NCBI GenBank assembly: GCA_003427395.1
Contig: BFEA01000161.1
Coordinates: 970,339-1,013,206 of the forward strand
Source: Chara braunii
Taxonomy: Eukaryota > Streptophyta > Charophyceae > Charales > Characeae
Direction of reading: 5' to 3'
Length of the DNA stretch: 42,868 nt
Positions 33,986 to 42,868 of the stretch are shown here, piece by piece. The notes under the pieces were generated by a model. The model did no database searches, was not told the origin of the DNA, and saw nothing but the letters and a program-made list of their open reading frames with translations. The stretch's first letter is position 1; the number at the start of each line of letters is the position of its first letter. The position numbers and the translations under genes are program-made.

Positions 33986-34352
33986 GGTGGGTGGTGAATG
34001 CTCTGAAGGGGATGGGGCAAGAATATGGGGATTGCCCTATTCTGGGGCTGGGATAGAAGTACATTGTAGCATCGTATCCCAGCGGGGGCAGATTAGGGTC
34101 GAGGTTGCCAGAGGCATACTTTAGGCGGGAATTGGATGCCTTTGTAGGAACAGGAGGGGGAGGGGGTCTGTCCCAAGCTGAGGCCAATGGAGAATCTCTG
34201 CAAGCACGGCGATTCTCTTTTGTGGAGGCAGTGCTGGGACAGGGGGAAAGGTGAAAGGGGGGGGGGAGAAATTTCTTCAATTGATTTCCAAGGTAATCTT
34301 CTAGTGCTATGTACGTGTCTGGGAGACAGACGTCCAGGACAAGCGTGCGCAC
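33972..34352 (-). pseudogene. ORF1-like frame of the LINE family
   Basis: A 126-codon minus-strand frame, proline-rich, containing PTKASNSRLKYASGN, which pairs with PTKASSSRPKYASAN at 18346-18819. It ends a few codons before the zf-RVT frame begins, at what appears to be the internal deletion junction. No catalytic domain is recognised. Confidence 0.45.
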
Positions 34353-35039
34353 TACGTAGTATCAGGTGCTTCAGAATTCCACAGTCTTCAATCATTATAT
34401 ATCAAGCTTCTGGTGTGCTGTAATTCTTGGTGGTATCTGACCTTCTTCCTCGTTCGGATATAGGATTTCAGAGATGGTGGAATCTAGACAGATATCTGCA
34501 GAGTGGCTTTGTTCTGTGCCCCTGGTTTGCCGATGCCAGAACAGCACTGGCCGGAGCTGGGGCGTTGCCCTGTAACCTGCAAATGGTAGGAGTGTGAGGC
34601 CTTGTAGAGAGATCTGGGGATTTGCTGAGGGAGGAAAGCAATCCAGTGGCGAACCGGGGCGGTTGCCTTGACAACCTATGGGACCAGGGATAGTCTAGGT
34701 GGCGAGAACAGGTCAGCTATGGTTGACGTTGGTTAGGATGGCATTGTCTCTAAGATGTAATGTCCTGGTACAGGGAGGGCCAGGAGTTGTTCTAGGATTA
34801 GGAGGCCAGATTTGCTGATATAGCACAGTCTTCTAGTTTTTTTACATACTAATCATCATCATTGTCATCATCATCATCATTAGTATCATTATCTTACAGC
34901 TTACATAGAATCAGCAGAAGTTCATCATCATCATCATCATCATCATCATATGAGGGACGCTGAGCCCGGTTCTCAGCATGTTCGGTTCGGTCACTCCGGG
35001 TAGACTGTGAGGACCCCGGCCTCAATCTTCTTATTGGTA

Positions 35040-35084
35040 ATATCAGCCTTGAGCACTGGGCCCGTTAAAAAAAAAAAAAAAAAG
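35040..35084 (+). mobile_element. LINE tail cut inside the hairpin, with poly(A)
   Basis: GAGCACTGGGCCCGTT is followed at once by about 17 A (35068-35084). The bases match the left arm and loop of the tail hairpin (GACGCTGGGCCCGTT), so poly(A) begins within the hairpin loop. Confidence 0.45.
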
Positions 35085-35940
35085 TAGAACGTGAAAACAC
35101 CCAATCCCATTCCGACCTCAATCAGTGAAATCGTCTTACACCATATGTAAAGATTTATTTTGGGAGACATGGTTCAAGCCCGGACCTATCAATTTCTTGT
35201 GCAAAGAAGAGCCATGACAAGGAACAACTGAAAGCCTGCAACATCACTCTTCACTGACAAGAAATATTTGAAAGCCGGCAACATCACTCACCAATACATC
35301 ACAGGACTCAGGACTGTGTTCGTATCTCAGTCAAGGAACACGTGAAAGTCCAAAACATCGGTCTCTACTGACTGTCGAGATTAATCCAAGATGGGTACGA
35401 GACTGACTGGGCCATGGCAACGCAAACAAGAACGAGGTGGCTGTCAGAGTGCACGGATATGCTGATCATTAAGCCTTGAATTACTCCTTTGACCAGGTAA
35501 ATTAGATACTTATTGCCGCTATTTGGTCATATGCGAACCTCAGTCTGAGTGGCGAATGAGTAGAAGGATTGAGAACCTCGACGGTGTGAAGTTGGGGAGA
35601 TGCTGGGAGGATGGTGATTTCGCCATGATATTAAAACTCATGTCACCTTCTTCTTTACTGTGTTCCATTTGTGTTATTCTGAGGGCCTACCGGCCTGTTG
35701 CCAAAATCAAGATCGTATTGTTTTTTTTCCCTTCTTCAATTTAGAAAAACACACATAAGTTAGGGAAACCCCGAAGTGATTTAGAGGATTGTAGAAGCTT
35801 CTTGGACGGATAGAATAAGTTGGACATCTATTGAACCGATATGGACAGGTGTTCTATTAGGTTGCACGGGCTCACTATGCACTACATCAAGCCACAGAGC
35901 AATTTAGACCACCGAAAGCATAAAGTAGTAGGGCCCACAG
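35085..35940. other. anonymous intergenic sequence
   Basis: No gene or element recognised. A weak internal similarity (GAAAGCC(T/G)GCAACATCACTC near 35230 and 35272) suggests degraded short repeats. Confidence 0.45.
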
Positions 35941-35948
35941 AAAAGCGT

Positions 35949-36125
35949 GTGTCCTGCTCTCACGTGCATCCTGCTCTCAGCTGCGTGCTGCGTGCATCAT
36001 GTACTCTCCTCTGTGTGCTCTCACTTGCGTGCTTTCACCTGCGTGCTCTATCCTATCTGCTTTCACCTGCATCCTGCTCTCACCTGCGTCCTGCTCTCAT
36101 GTGCGTCCTGCTCTCACATGCTTGC
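35949..36125. repeat. minisatellite, about 15-17 bp unit
   Basis: Repeated TCCTGCTCTCACCTGCG-like units with variation; the array is open in more than one frame. Those open frames (for example 35841-36359) are cysteine-rich only because of the repeat, so I do not call a gene. Confidence 0.8.
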
Positions 36126-36166
36126 TGGTCTCCACCCACGTGCCTTGCATTTTGTGTGTTCATGTG

Positions 36167-36220
36167 CAGCATACTGCTCACCCAGATGTCTTGCAGCATA
36201 CTGCTCACCCAGATGTCTTG
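36167..36220. repeat. exact 27-bp tandem duplication
   Basis: CAGCATACTGCTCACCCAGA and the next seven bases occur at 36167-36193 and again, identically, at 36194-36220. Identity suggests a recent event. Confidence 0.95.
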
Positions 36221-36510
36221 TTCGTTCGAGTTCCTAGCACTGGGGTCCTTTGGTAATCACTGCCGATATGTGACAAGGACGCGAAACTTTGGCAAGCTAA
36301 TCGAGGTGAGGTTCAAGATCAACAGTCTACGGGACGAGCAGGCTCATGATTCTGACTAACATGTGAAACTGCTTCGCTAATTTGATATTTTCACCCGTCC
36401 AAGTGGTCTGTGTAGACTCTCAAATCGGTTGATCTTTGGACAAAATCGGGAATTGACAATACTAATTTGTTAAATCATGTGGCCTAACAAGATCAAGCGC
36501 CCAAACTGTT

Positions 36511-36657
36511 AAACCACCAGTACTTGGGCGACGCCTTAGCGTTAACGCTACGCGATTTCAGCGGCCGGCGGGCCGTCGATAAACCGAATCGACAGCCCGC
36601 GCTGCTTCGAGATTTGGGCGGCCGGCGCGGCGCGCAGTGCCCAAGTACTGGTGGTTT
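36511..36657. mobile_element. 147-bp GC-rich MITE-like element, 19-bp perfect TIRs
   Basis: AAACCACCAGTACTTGGGC at 36511-36529 and its exact reverse complement at 36639-36657 bound a GC-rich core that can itself fold (GTCGAT..ATCGAC; GCGGCCGGCG repeated). A related left end occurs at 41502. No clear target duplication is seen, so the superfamily is not assigned. Confidence 0.7.
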
Positions 36658-36926
36658 CAATCTTTGTGTCCAAGTACTCGTCATTTCTCCTAACCTCTAT
36701 CTGCTGCTTCTATCGGCTTGGAATCTTTAGATAATGGGCTAAATAGGAAATTTGAGATGACCAATTTGGTTTGATGGCTGACCAATTGAAATTTCATTTG
36801 CAGTTATTCAAAATTACCTGGTCAAAGGAGTAAATTAAATATGCCTAGCTTGCTGAGCACCCATCTGATCCCAAGTGTTCCATCCGTAGAAGAGAACCCA
36901 AATAATTCCCAGGTACATGGATCATG

Positions 36927-37045
36927 GGGCCTCGCTCCACTACTCACCAAATGTGCAAAATGTGAATGAAAAACTGCTACAATATGGGAAGATACACTGC
37001 CGTATTTTTTCTTTTGTGCATGTGGTGAGTAGTGGAGCGAGGCCC
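36927..37045. mobile_element. 119-bp palindromic MITE, GGGCCTC termini, ATG target duplication
   Basis: The first 23 bases (36927-36949, beginning GGGCCTCGCTCC) are perfectly complementary to the last 23 (37023-37045). Pairing continues imperfectly inward through TGTGCAAAA/TTTTGTGCA. ATG lies on both sides (36924-36926, 37046-37048). A GGGCC-type terminus with a 3-bp target duplication resembles Tourist/Harbinger MITEs. Relatives lie at 42323-42439 and 5711. Confidence 0.75.
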
Positions 37046-37508
37046 ATGGTCTGCATGAACATGTAGGGGGCCATCATGAAAACAAAACACTGCTGAGGAC
37101 AGAGAAATGATTAGAGGATATGACACAGGGTAGCCAGTGTAGGGGACTGAGTAAGAAGACAACACAAAAAGAAAAAGAAATCGTAGGAAAGAGTCGAAGA
37201 CGAGAGGGAATAAGGTGCCCTGAAAAAGGGCGGGCTTTGGGTCTCGCTCCACTACACTACACTCTACATGCATTTGGATGCCCTCCGGACCAGGTCCATT
37301 TCCTAGTAACCAAGGTGGTGGGAAACTATAGTGCCAAGTGGTTTAGCACCAAACAAACCTCCTCTGGCAGTCAACTTCGTCAAGCTGTCCACATGAAGAT
37401 CCCAAAGAGGAACATGTGGCACGCCGCCACTGAACCGCTTAGTTGCCTTCTTTCGGGAGAAGCGGACGGGTGGAAAAGAAAAAAAGGGGACAGGTGGGCG
37501 AAGTTTAT

Positions 37509-37606
37509 GGGCACGGAGAGGACGGCAAACAGGGTGAAGGGGGGCACGGAGAGGACGACAAACAGGGTGAAGGGGGGCACGGACAGGATGACAAAAAGGG
37601 TAAGCC
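37509..37606. repeat. 33-bp minisatellite, three copies
   Basis: Units starting GGGCACGGAGAGGACG recur every 33 bp (37509, 37542, 37575). Eleven codons per unit keep a 192-codon plus-strand frame (37120-37698) open, and a minus-strand frame is also open through it. No domain is recognised in either, so they are not called as genes. Confidence 0.9.
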
Positions 37607-37699
37607 TGACTGAGAATGAAGCCCTCTCTGTATATGCCCCCTTCTTCTTGTGCAACGGATATGATGGGCCCAACAGCCACCGCCTTCTCACAAATTGAA

Positions 37700-38384
37700 T
37701 GCATGTTCATTATAGCTGTATTTTGGGCAACTTCTAGTCCATGCTCCCCACTCGAAGACCTACGCCCCCTACCCGTAGCTGTCTGTTGCACATGGTCCCC
37801 TCTCTCACAGAGGAAGAAGAAGGGGGCAGGGACAGACAGACAGGCAGGGCTTAACTCTTTTTTGGGGCAAGTACGTTGATGTCACTTTTGAGCGCGGGCA
37901 AAGAGAAACAGCTGCCGAGTTTGAAAAGCAATGAAAGTACCGCGGCCGTGGTGTCAGGCCAGGTGTCAAAACTACAGGGGTTGGCCATGGTGTCAGATGG
38001 GGAAAGAAAAAAAGTGAAAAAAAAGCCCAACGGATACACAAATTGCCATTTCAAACTCATGCCGTGATATGTTTCTGGGTGCATGTTTTTTTGCCTTTGC
38101 GGACTCAAAACCTGCAGCGTCCACCCTTGTTTCTTCTTTTTCTTTCTCTTTCTTCTCTCAATTTCACCTCTCACTACCTACCTACCACTACTCCTAAGTC
38201 TATACAGGGAACCCCTGCAAGTGTAGCTACCCCTCACAATCAAGGTGGTGCATTTTGCCCCCTCTCTAATCAAAGGTGGTCAGGGAGTTGGGTGGGCCCG
38301 CCAGTGGGGGGGGCGGCTAACGCGAAGACTGAGCATTTTGCCAGCAGCTGCACCTCCCATCTTTCCCCCAACCCTATGGAGTAA
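37700..38384. other. anonymous intergenic sequence
   Basis: No gene or repeat recognised. Purine-rich tracts occur near 37810-37830 and 38000-38030. Confidence 0.45.
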
Positions 38385-38387
38385 CAG

Positions 38388-38585
38388 CATTGTCTATGGC
38401 CAGCACTCACATACCACAACAACCCCACACCGACACCCGTGATGGCAAAAAGACCCTACCAATACTGACCGGTGGGAGCAAGCCAACTATCTCAGTCAAT
38501 TGGCACCAAGGGGTGGTCAGTGGAGATTGAACCCACGACCTCCTGAATGCCACTTACCAACTGAGCTAGCCCTCTTGCTCCGACA
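38388..38585 (-). mobile_element. tRNA-derived SINE, minus strand
   Basis: On the minus strand the head reads GGGCTAGCTCAGTTGGTAAG (A box, around 38554-38572), then GTGGGTTCAATCTCC (B box, around 38523-38537), spaced as in a tRNA. The body continues toward 38388 without a clear tail. The head closely matches the plus-strand SINE at 38751, including TGGCATTCAGGAGGTC, so they share a tRNA-like origin. Confidence 0.65.
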
Positions 38586-38651
38586 GGGATTAATTCTCAG
38601 TCAGGTTCATCCCATCCAACTTCTTCGTCTTGGATTGATGGAGCTCGGATA

Positions 38652-38750
38652 GATGCTAATCACACACAAAACAGTAATCCCCATAGCACACATTAATAAT
38701 TCTCATAGCACATAGATGCTAATCACACACAAAACAATAATCCCCATAGC
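38652..38750. repeat. 63-bp tandem repeat interrupted by a SINE
   Basis: A unit starting GATGCTAATCACACAC begins at 38652 and again at 38715. The second unit stops at 38750 and its remainder resumes at about 39207 on the far side of the inserted SINE. Confidence 0.85.
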
Positions 38751-39206
38751 ATCCAGCGGCCTAGCTCAGTTGGTAAGGCACGCAAGTGGCATTCAGGAGG
38801 TCTTGGGTTAAATCCCCATTGGCCTCATGTACCTTCCTGGGCAAGCTTGGCGCCCGCCACCTAGAGATATGCCGTTGGTCCCCCCGAGTGGCATTGAGCA
38901 GAGACTGCTGATGTTCATAGGGGGAGGGGACCAGAGGGGAGGCACAGTGACTGGCCCATCGAAGAAGCTCGGTCCTGATGCTACCGGCTGACCCCTGGCC
39001 GGTCGCCCACCTGGTGGGTGCAGCTCCCGCATGTTCCCTCGTTGGAGGCTTGAGCACGGATGTGGCTGCTACGGGGTTCCCCGTAATACTATACTGACAG
39101 TAAAATGACAATAAAAAAGGCCTGAAAGGCCATCCTGTCCAGATTTGACAGGTAATTGAATTGGTTGGGCTTCAAAGAATTAGCCTTTAAAAATAATAAT
39201 AATAAT
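38751..39206 (+). mobile_element. tRNA-derived SINE with 15-bp target duplication
   Basis: The insertion is bounded by AATAATCCCCATAGC at 38736-38750 and 39207-39221. The head (about 38755-38826) has an A box, TAGCTCAGTTGGTA (38762-38775), and a B box, GGTTAAATCCC (38806-38816). A GC-rich body of about 250 bp follows, then AATAAAAAAGGCC near 39110 and a terminal (AAT)n run. The tRNA-like head would act as an internal RNA polymerase III promoter. No open frame of interest is inside. Confidence 0.85.
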
Positions 39207-39324
39207 AATAATCCCCATAGCACACATTAATAATCCTCATAGCGTACATACATTCTTTTCGAATTACCTTTGAAAATTGGACTTTTAGAAATCACTCTTT
39301 TTTTTCCGAATAGAACGTATGGTC

Positions 39325-39358
39325 AAATACAACGTATGTACGTTGTATTTTAATACAA
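39325..39358. repeat. nested palindrome
   Basis: AAATACAACGTA (39325-39336) and TACGTTGTATTT (39339-39350) are perfect reverse complements around TG. The right arm then pairs again with AATACAAC just after it. Related sequences occur at 40392-40408 and 40437-40458. Confidence 0.85.
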
Positions 39359-39411
39359 CACATGTTCAAAAAAACAATCAAAAAAAATGTTGAAGAACAA
39401 TTCAATACAAA

Positions 39412-39831
39412 GGACCTCGTTTGACACCACTTGGAATTTGCTGTTTTTCAACCCCGCCCTAATGACGTACCCTTGAAATTGGTAATTGTTTCCACATCCT
39501 CGCGGCCAAGTGTCTGCCCTTGAAACGGAAGTGTGGCCCAGCCAAATCAACGAAAATCCCAAGGGTGCCTCAGGAGGTCACTTGGGGCGCAAGGGCTGGA
39601 CCCTACAAAACGGGTAATATACGGACCTTTTTCATTTTTTCTTTTTTTTCCCACCAATCACCACTGTTCCTGGTGCAATGCCATCAGCATTTCAGTTTCA
39701 AGGACGGCCATTTCAAGGGTTTCGTCAAGGGGTTGTGGAACGAAAAAAACAAGTTAGGGGAAATTAATCACCTTCCGTGAGTTAGGGTGCCCTTGAAACT
39801 CAAGTATTTCAAGTGGTGTCGAATGAGGCCC
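39412..39831. mobile_element. 420-bp MITE-like element, GGGCCTC-type TIRs, AAA target duplication
   Basis: The left end GGACCTCGTTTGACACCACT (39412-39431) and right end AGTGGTGTCGAATGAGGCCC (39812-39831) are imperfect inverted repeats that extend inward to about 26 bp. AAA flanks both sides (39409-39411, 39832-39834). The terminus resembles the 119-bp element at 36927, but the interior differs. No transposase is encoded. Confidence 0.6.
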
Positions 39832-39929
39832 AAACATCTTTTGCCTGAGAGTATTGTTGAAAATTGCTACCAAATTTGAAAGGAGGAGGGGGGGGTGGGC
39901 GGGTGGGGAACAGAGTAGAACGTTCAGGT

Positions 39930-40110
39930 CTTTGTTTTTTATTTCTTTTTCACCCAAAGCAGCATATATTTCCAATCAAAGAGATGAGGCCGGGATCCTC
40001 TCATATATTCCAGGGCCGTCCTCTCATAACCCAAAATTCTGTTTGTTTGTTTTGTTTCACCGAAAGCAGCATATATTTCCAATCAAAGAGATGAGGCCGG
40101 GGTCCTCTCT
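39930..40110. repeat. direct duplication of a 65-bp block
   Basis: GCAGCATATATTTCCAATCA and its neighbours, through GATGAGGCCGGG(A/G)TCCTCTC, occur near 39958-40001 and 40068-40109. The intervening block ATTCCAGGGCCGTCCTCTCA..CCCAAAATTC recurs once more at about 40353-40391. Confidence 0.85.
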
Positions 40111-40391
40111 CTTTTTTTTTTGAAAAGTCCATGGTGTTGTAGAGGCCAGTCACTGAGTACACAGTGATCACCTGGAGTGGTAGGCCATGGGTGTCCTGGA
40201 ATATGAGACCACCTCCCATCCCATCCTCACGTCAATACTCCTAGCGCACCCCCTATCCCACTATCCTACCTCAGTGTGACCAGCACTCAGGACCATTACC
40301 CTACCAATTGGAAAGTAACTTGGACCGAACAGCAGTGATAGGCACCAGGGGTGTATATTCCAGGGCCGCCATCTCATAACCCAAAATTCAG

Positions 40392-40458
40392 ATACAACGT
40401 ATGTACGTCCCCTGGAAAAGTTGTACCTCAAAATTCGTTGTACAACGTACCTACGTTT
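40392..40458. repeat. ACAACGTAxxTACGT repeats
   Basis: ATACAACGTATGTACGT (40392-40408) and TACAACGTACCTACGTTT (from about 40441) repeat the palindrome arm found at 39325. Confidence 0.7.
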
Positions 40459-40459
40459 T

Positions 40460-41038
40460 TTTCGGGGTAAGAAGGTAGTGACAATAAATGAATCTAATCA
40501 CTACATTATAACAATCCCTATTTCGCGCCCTGTGAAACTTGGCACGACTCGGCCGTGTCTGCGTTGAGAGACGCTTGACTCTCGACTCGCTACTCTGTGT
40601 TGTATGCTACGCTGGACTCTCGACTGCCTACCCGGACCGTCCACTACCTTTCGTTGGACTTGGACATGCGTATGTGTGTGTGAGGGGGAGAGACATGTGT
40701 GTGTGAGGGGGGGAGAGAGAGAGAGGAAGAGGACTCTCTACTGGCTACTTGGACTATCGACTAGCTACGCTACAAACACATACATCCCACCCCTTAAGCA
40801 GCATTGGCCGCGGGGGGGAGGTCGATCATGGTCCGCTGTGCGCCGGATTTGGGGTCGAAGTTTTGAGGAGCGCTGGCGAATGAAGGCGATCCAGGGCGCG
40901 GGAGTGTGCAGAGGGGCGCGCGTACCGAAATGTTCACAGGGTGCCATTAAACGAGTGAGCGCGCCCACGGGGCCGGGCGGCAGTGAGCGTAGATGTGAGG
41001 GAATATCTTGAAGCTGCTGCCGTCGATAAGCGGGCGGC
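40460..41038. other. anonymous sequence with simple repeats
   Basis: No gene recognised. TGTGTGTGAGGGGGAGAGA occurs in two near copies at 40674-40720. CTCTCGACTCGC and GACTGGCTACTTGGACT-like phrases recur (40570-40770). The remainder is GC-rich without a domain-bearing frame. Confidence 0.45.
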
Positions 41039-41280
41039 CTTTTTTTCTTTTAGCATTTTCGTTTTTGGTCTGTCGTTTCCCGCGTTTCGTTTTTGCTTTT
41101 CTTTTTGTTTCATGGTCGGTGTGTCGTTCCTGTTTTTTTTTTCTTATTTTTCCCGCTTTTTGTTTTTTCTTTTCTTTTTGTTTCCCGGTGGGTGTGTCGG
41201 TGGGTGTGTCGTTTTGTCGTTTTGTTTTTTCTTTTCTTTTTGTTTCCTGGTGGGCGTGTCCTTTCCCGCTTTTTGGTTGC
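41039..41280. repeat. T-rich minisatellite, about 60-bp units
   Basis: TTTTCTTTTCTTTTTGTTTC followed by GGTGGGTGTGTCG-like sequence occurs about three times. Long hydrophobic open frames across this tract are artefacts of TTT and TTC codons. Confidence 0.75.
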
Positions 41281-41501
41281 GGGCGTAGGCCGCACCGCCC
41301 GCACCGCAGGCGCTACGCTAGTACTTGTTACACACCCTCTTCACATATGCACGCACATACATTTTCGAGCGCGGTTTGTGCGGATATATGGCCGCGAAGC
41401 TCTTGCTGGACGATGCAGAGAGAAGCTCTTGCTGGACGTTCGGCTCTGCATCGTGAAGGTTGAAGACGCTGAGAATTGGGCTGTTCATTGCGTGGAGCCT
41501 T

Positions 41502-41600
41502 AAACCACCAGTACCTGGCCCAGCTATCGAGTCTGAGCCTCGGCCGACCGGTACGCCAATCCGTGCCGAGGCTCGGACTACCGGGCGCAGGCATCCCGAA
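41502..41600 (+). mobile_element. possible partial copy of the AAACCACC element
   Basis: AAACCACCAGTACCTGGCC at 41502-41520 matches the left terminus of the 36511 element with two differences. A GC-rich core with TGAGCCTCGGC..GCCGAGGCTC (about 41532-41575) follows. The right terminus was not found. Confidence 0.4.
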
Positions 41601-41753
41601 CGTTGGAGTGAAAGGCACAAAAAAAAACGGGAAAAAAAAAAACAAAAAAATAAAATAAAATAAGAAAAACGAACGGGTCCATTCCCGCTTTGCGTCGGAA
41701 ATGCAAAGCGGGAATGAATCTTCCCGCTTTGTGTTATCTTCCCGCTTTGGCAG

Positions 41754-41785
<32 letters not shown>

Positions 41786-41871
41786 GGAGGGAGGGGCGGC
41801 GACCTGCACAGAGGGTCGCGCCGAACTCGCCGCCTGTGTAACTGGTTGAACGCGCCGAACGTGCGTTCATA

Positions 41872-41951
41872 CCCCCCGGGGCCGCGTCAAATCGCGTTCA
41901 AACGCGCTGCGCGCCAGGTGGCACAAAAAAATTGAACGCGGCCCCGGGGGG
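41872..41951. repeat. perfect 16-bp GC-rich inverted repeat
   Basis: CCCCCCGGGGCCGCGT (41872-41887) and ACGCGGCCCCGGGGGG (41936-41951) are exact complements around a 48-bp loop that has its own GCGTTCAAACGC palindrome. Confidence 0.85.
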
Positions 41952-42322
41952 CGCGCGCGCGCATCGCGGACTATGGGGTGGTGGACCTCGTTCAACGAAC
42001 CCCAAAAGTGAAAAAAAAAGCCCACCTGGAGGCCCACCCCCCCTACCGCATCACCCCCCACCATATGAAAGGTCCTTTTTTTTGGGGGGGGGCGGTGGGG
42101 GAATTCCCCTAACACGGCTCAGACGGCCCATGCATGCTATCTGGAGGGTCCTCGCAGCACTAAAGTGCAGACCCTCCCTCAAAATCGAGGCACGTAGTCA
42201 GTATGGTGTAGAGCACGAGCTGGCCGGATATATCCTCAGGATTCAAGTTCAGGTCTGTGTTTCAGAAGTTATGGGTTTCTCACATCCGTGTTGGTCTCTG
42301 CACAGTCTGCACGTGATTCTCA

Positions 42323-42439
42323 GGGCTTGGCTGCTGCACAACTCACCAAATGTGCAAAACTAGAATGAATCTATTGCAGAACATGGAATAATACGCCGCC
42401 ATATGTTTTGTCTTTTGTGCATGTGCTGAGTAGAGGCCC
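42323..42439. mobile_element. 117-bp palindromic MITE, diverged
   Basis: Same layout as 36927-37045: left GGGCTTGG..CTCACCAAATGTGCAAAA, right TTTTGTGCATGTGCTGAGTAGAGGCCC in parts, and shared core GAATGAATCT and AATACGCCGCC. The flanks TCA and TTA do not match exactly, so the target duplication is diverged. Confidence 0.65.
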
Positions 42440-42697
42440 TTAGGGCCACTGCATGTGTCTTTTGAACATGGAAGCAAAACGAACGGGAAGGGGAGAAAAC
42501 AAAGAAGAGAAAAAGAAAAAAAACTAAAGACAAACAAACATACAAAAAAAAAAAAAACTTAACTACAACTTCTGCATACCCCCGAGTTCTGGGGGTAGGT
42601 TCATTCAGGTTCCCCATCCTCAGATGGGTTGTCGAGGTGGTAACCCCCTCATGAGTTGGTGAAACCCAGACGAAACAGCCTGTCGGGATCATCCCTT

Positions 42698-42707
<10 letters not shown>

Positions 42708-42768
<61 letters not shown>
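42708..42768. repeat. (CT)n microsatellite
   Basis: About 30 CT dinucleotides, preceded by a C-run. It is a polypyrimidine tract of variable-length type. Confidence 0.95.
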
Positions 42769-42770
<2 letters not shown>

Positions 42771-42868
42771 TCCCCACTCACCATCCTTCTACTAATCTAA
42801 TCTACCACTCTCCACCTTTTCCATATACTTCTCTGCCTGTAGCCAATCTAGCGGCCGCATTTGTTTTC

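Larger units (their letters stand above)
32700..34980 (-). mobile_element. internally deleted LINE, minus strand
   Basis: On the minus strand it starts with the inverted hairpin (34954-34980) and a (GAT)n run (34922-34950). One 5' monomer with its flanks (about 34440-34700) and an ORF1-like frame (33972-34352) follow. It then jumps straight to the zf-RVT end of ORF2 (33404-33985) and the C-terminal block. The 3' module (about 32870-33060), hairpin tail (32784-32837) and poly(A) (T at 32700-32713) complete it. Endonuclease and RT are absent, so about 3 kb has been deleted relative to a full element. Its 5' module matches 17.5-18.8 kb over several hundred bases. Confidence 0.75.

Noticed and set aside
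35841-36359. 172-codon cysteine-rich open frame
   Set aside because: Cysteine content comes from the TCCTGCTCTCACC minisatellite and the 27-bp duplication, with several frames open at once.
38755-38826. Functional tRNA gene
   Set aside because: A and B boxes are present, but no acceptor stem closes and the sequence continues into a SINE body bounded by a target duplication.
41008-41503. Hydrophobic open frames resembling membrane proteins
   Set aside because: Phenylalanine and leucine runs are produced by a T-rich minisatellite.
42851-42858. NotI site near the end, as possible cloning vector
   Set aside because: One GCGGCCGC site alone is not evidence of vector, and no vector sequence follows.

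Overview
The window looks like a transposon-packed intergenic stretch of a eukaryotic nuclear genome. I found no complete host gene, rRNA or canonical tRNA. What can be recognised is decayed retroelements, short inverted-repeat elements and simple repeats. The LTR element carries a primer-binding site matching the 3' end of plant initiator-methionine tRNA (TGGTATCAGAG) and a chromodomain integrase. One pseudogene looks like the permuted, GIY-YIG-first Penelope-like elements known from the green lineage. These point to a streptophyte or green-lineage organism with a large genome. A charophyte alga is one possibility, but this is inference.

Layout: 1-6.99 kb is anonymous sequence with minisatellites, a poly(A)-only insertion and a cluster of five stem-loops at 3422-3813. 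From 6.99 to 8.91 kb, two LINE 3' fragments meet tail to tail. On the minus strand at 8.92-11.46 kb is one interrupted reading frame with a coiled coil and a GIY-YIG-type domain. A degenerate LINE (endonuclease, reverse transcriptase, zinc-binding region, 3' tail) occupies 11.79-16.58 kb on the plus strand, followed by more copies of its 3' module to about 17.16 kb. At 17.5-19.14 kb is a LINE derivative that keeps the 5' module, an ORF1-like region and the 3' tail but has no ORF2.

A Ty3/Gypsy chromovirus fills 20.045-28.789 kb. Its second segment (20,757-22,853: LTR end, primer-binding site, leader, N-terminal gag) is inverted inside the element, and gag and pol are broken by a 154-bp duplication, a frameshift and stops. 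Monomer repeats from the LINE 5' module follow in both orientations (29.3-31.5 kb). A second internally deleted LINE lies at 32.70-34.98 kb on the minus strand. The last 8 kb holds minisatellites, tRNA-derived SINEs (one with a clear 15-bp target duplication), and short inverted-repeat elements with GGGCCTC termini.

The LINE pieces form one family. They share a 3' module ending in a small hairpin and usually poly(A). The hairpin stem varies by compensating changes between copies, and an inverted copy of it sits at the 5' end of both internally deleted derivatives. That family, the stem-loop cluster at 3.4-3.8 kb, the GIY-YIG pseudogene and the inverted chromovirus segment are the items most worth following up.
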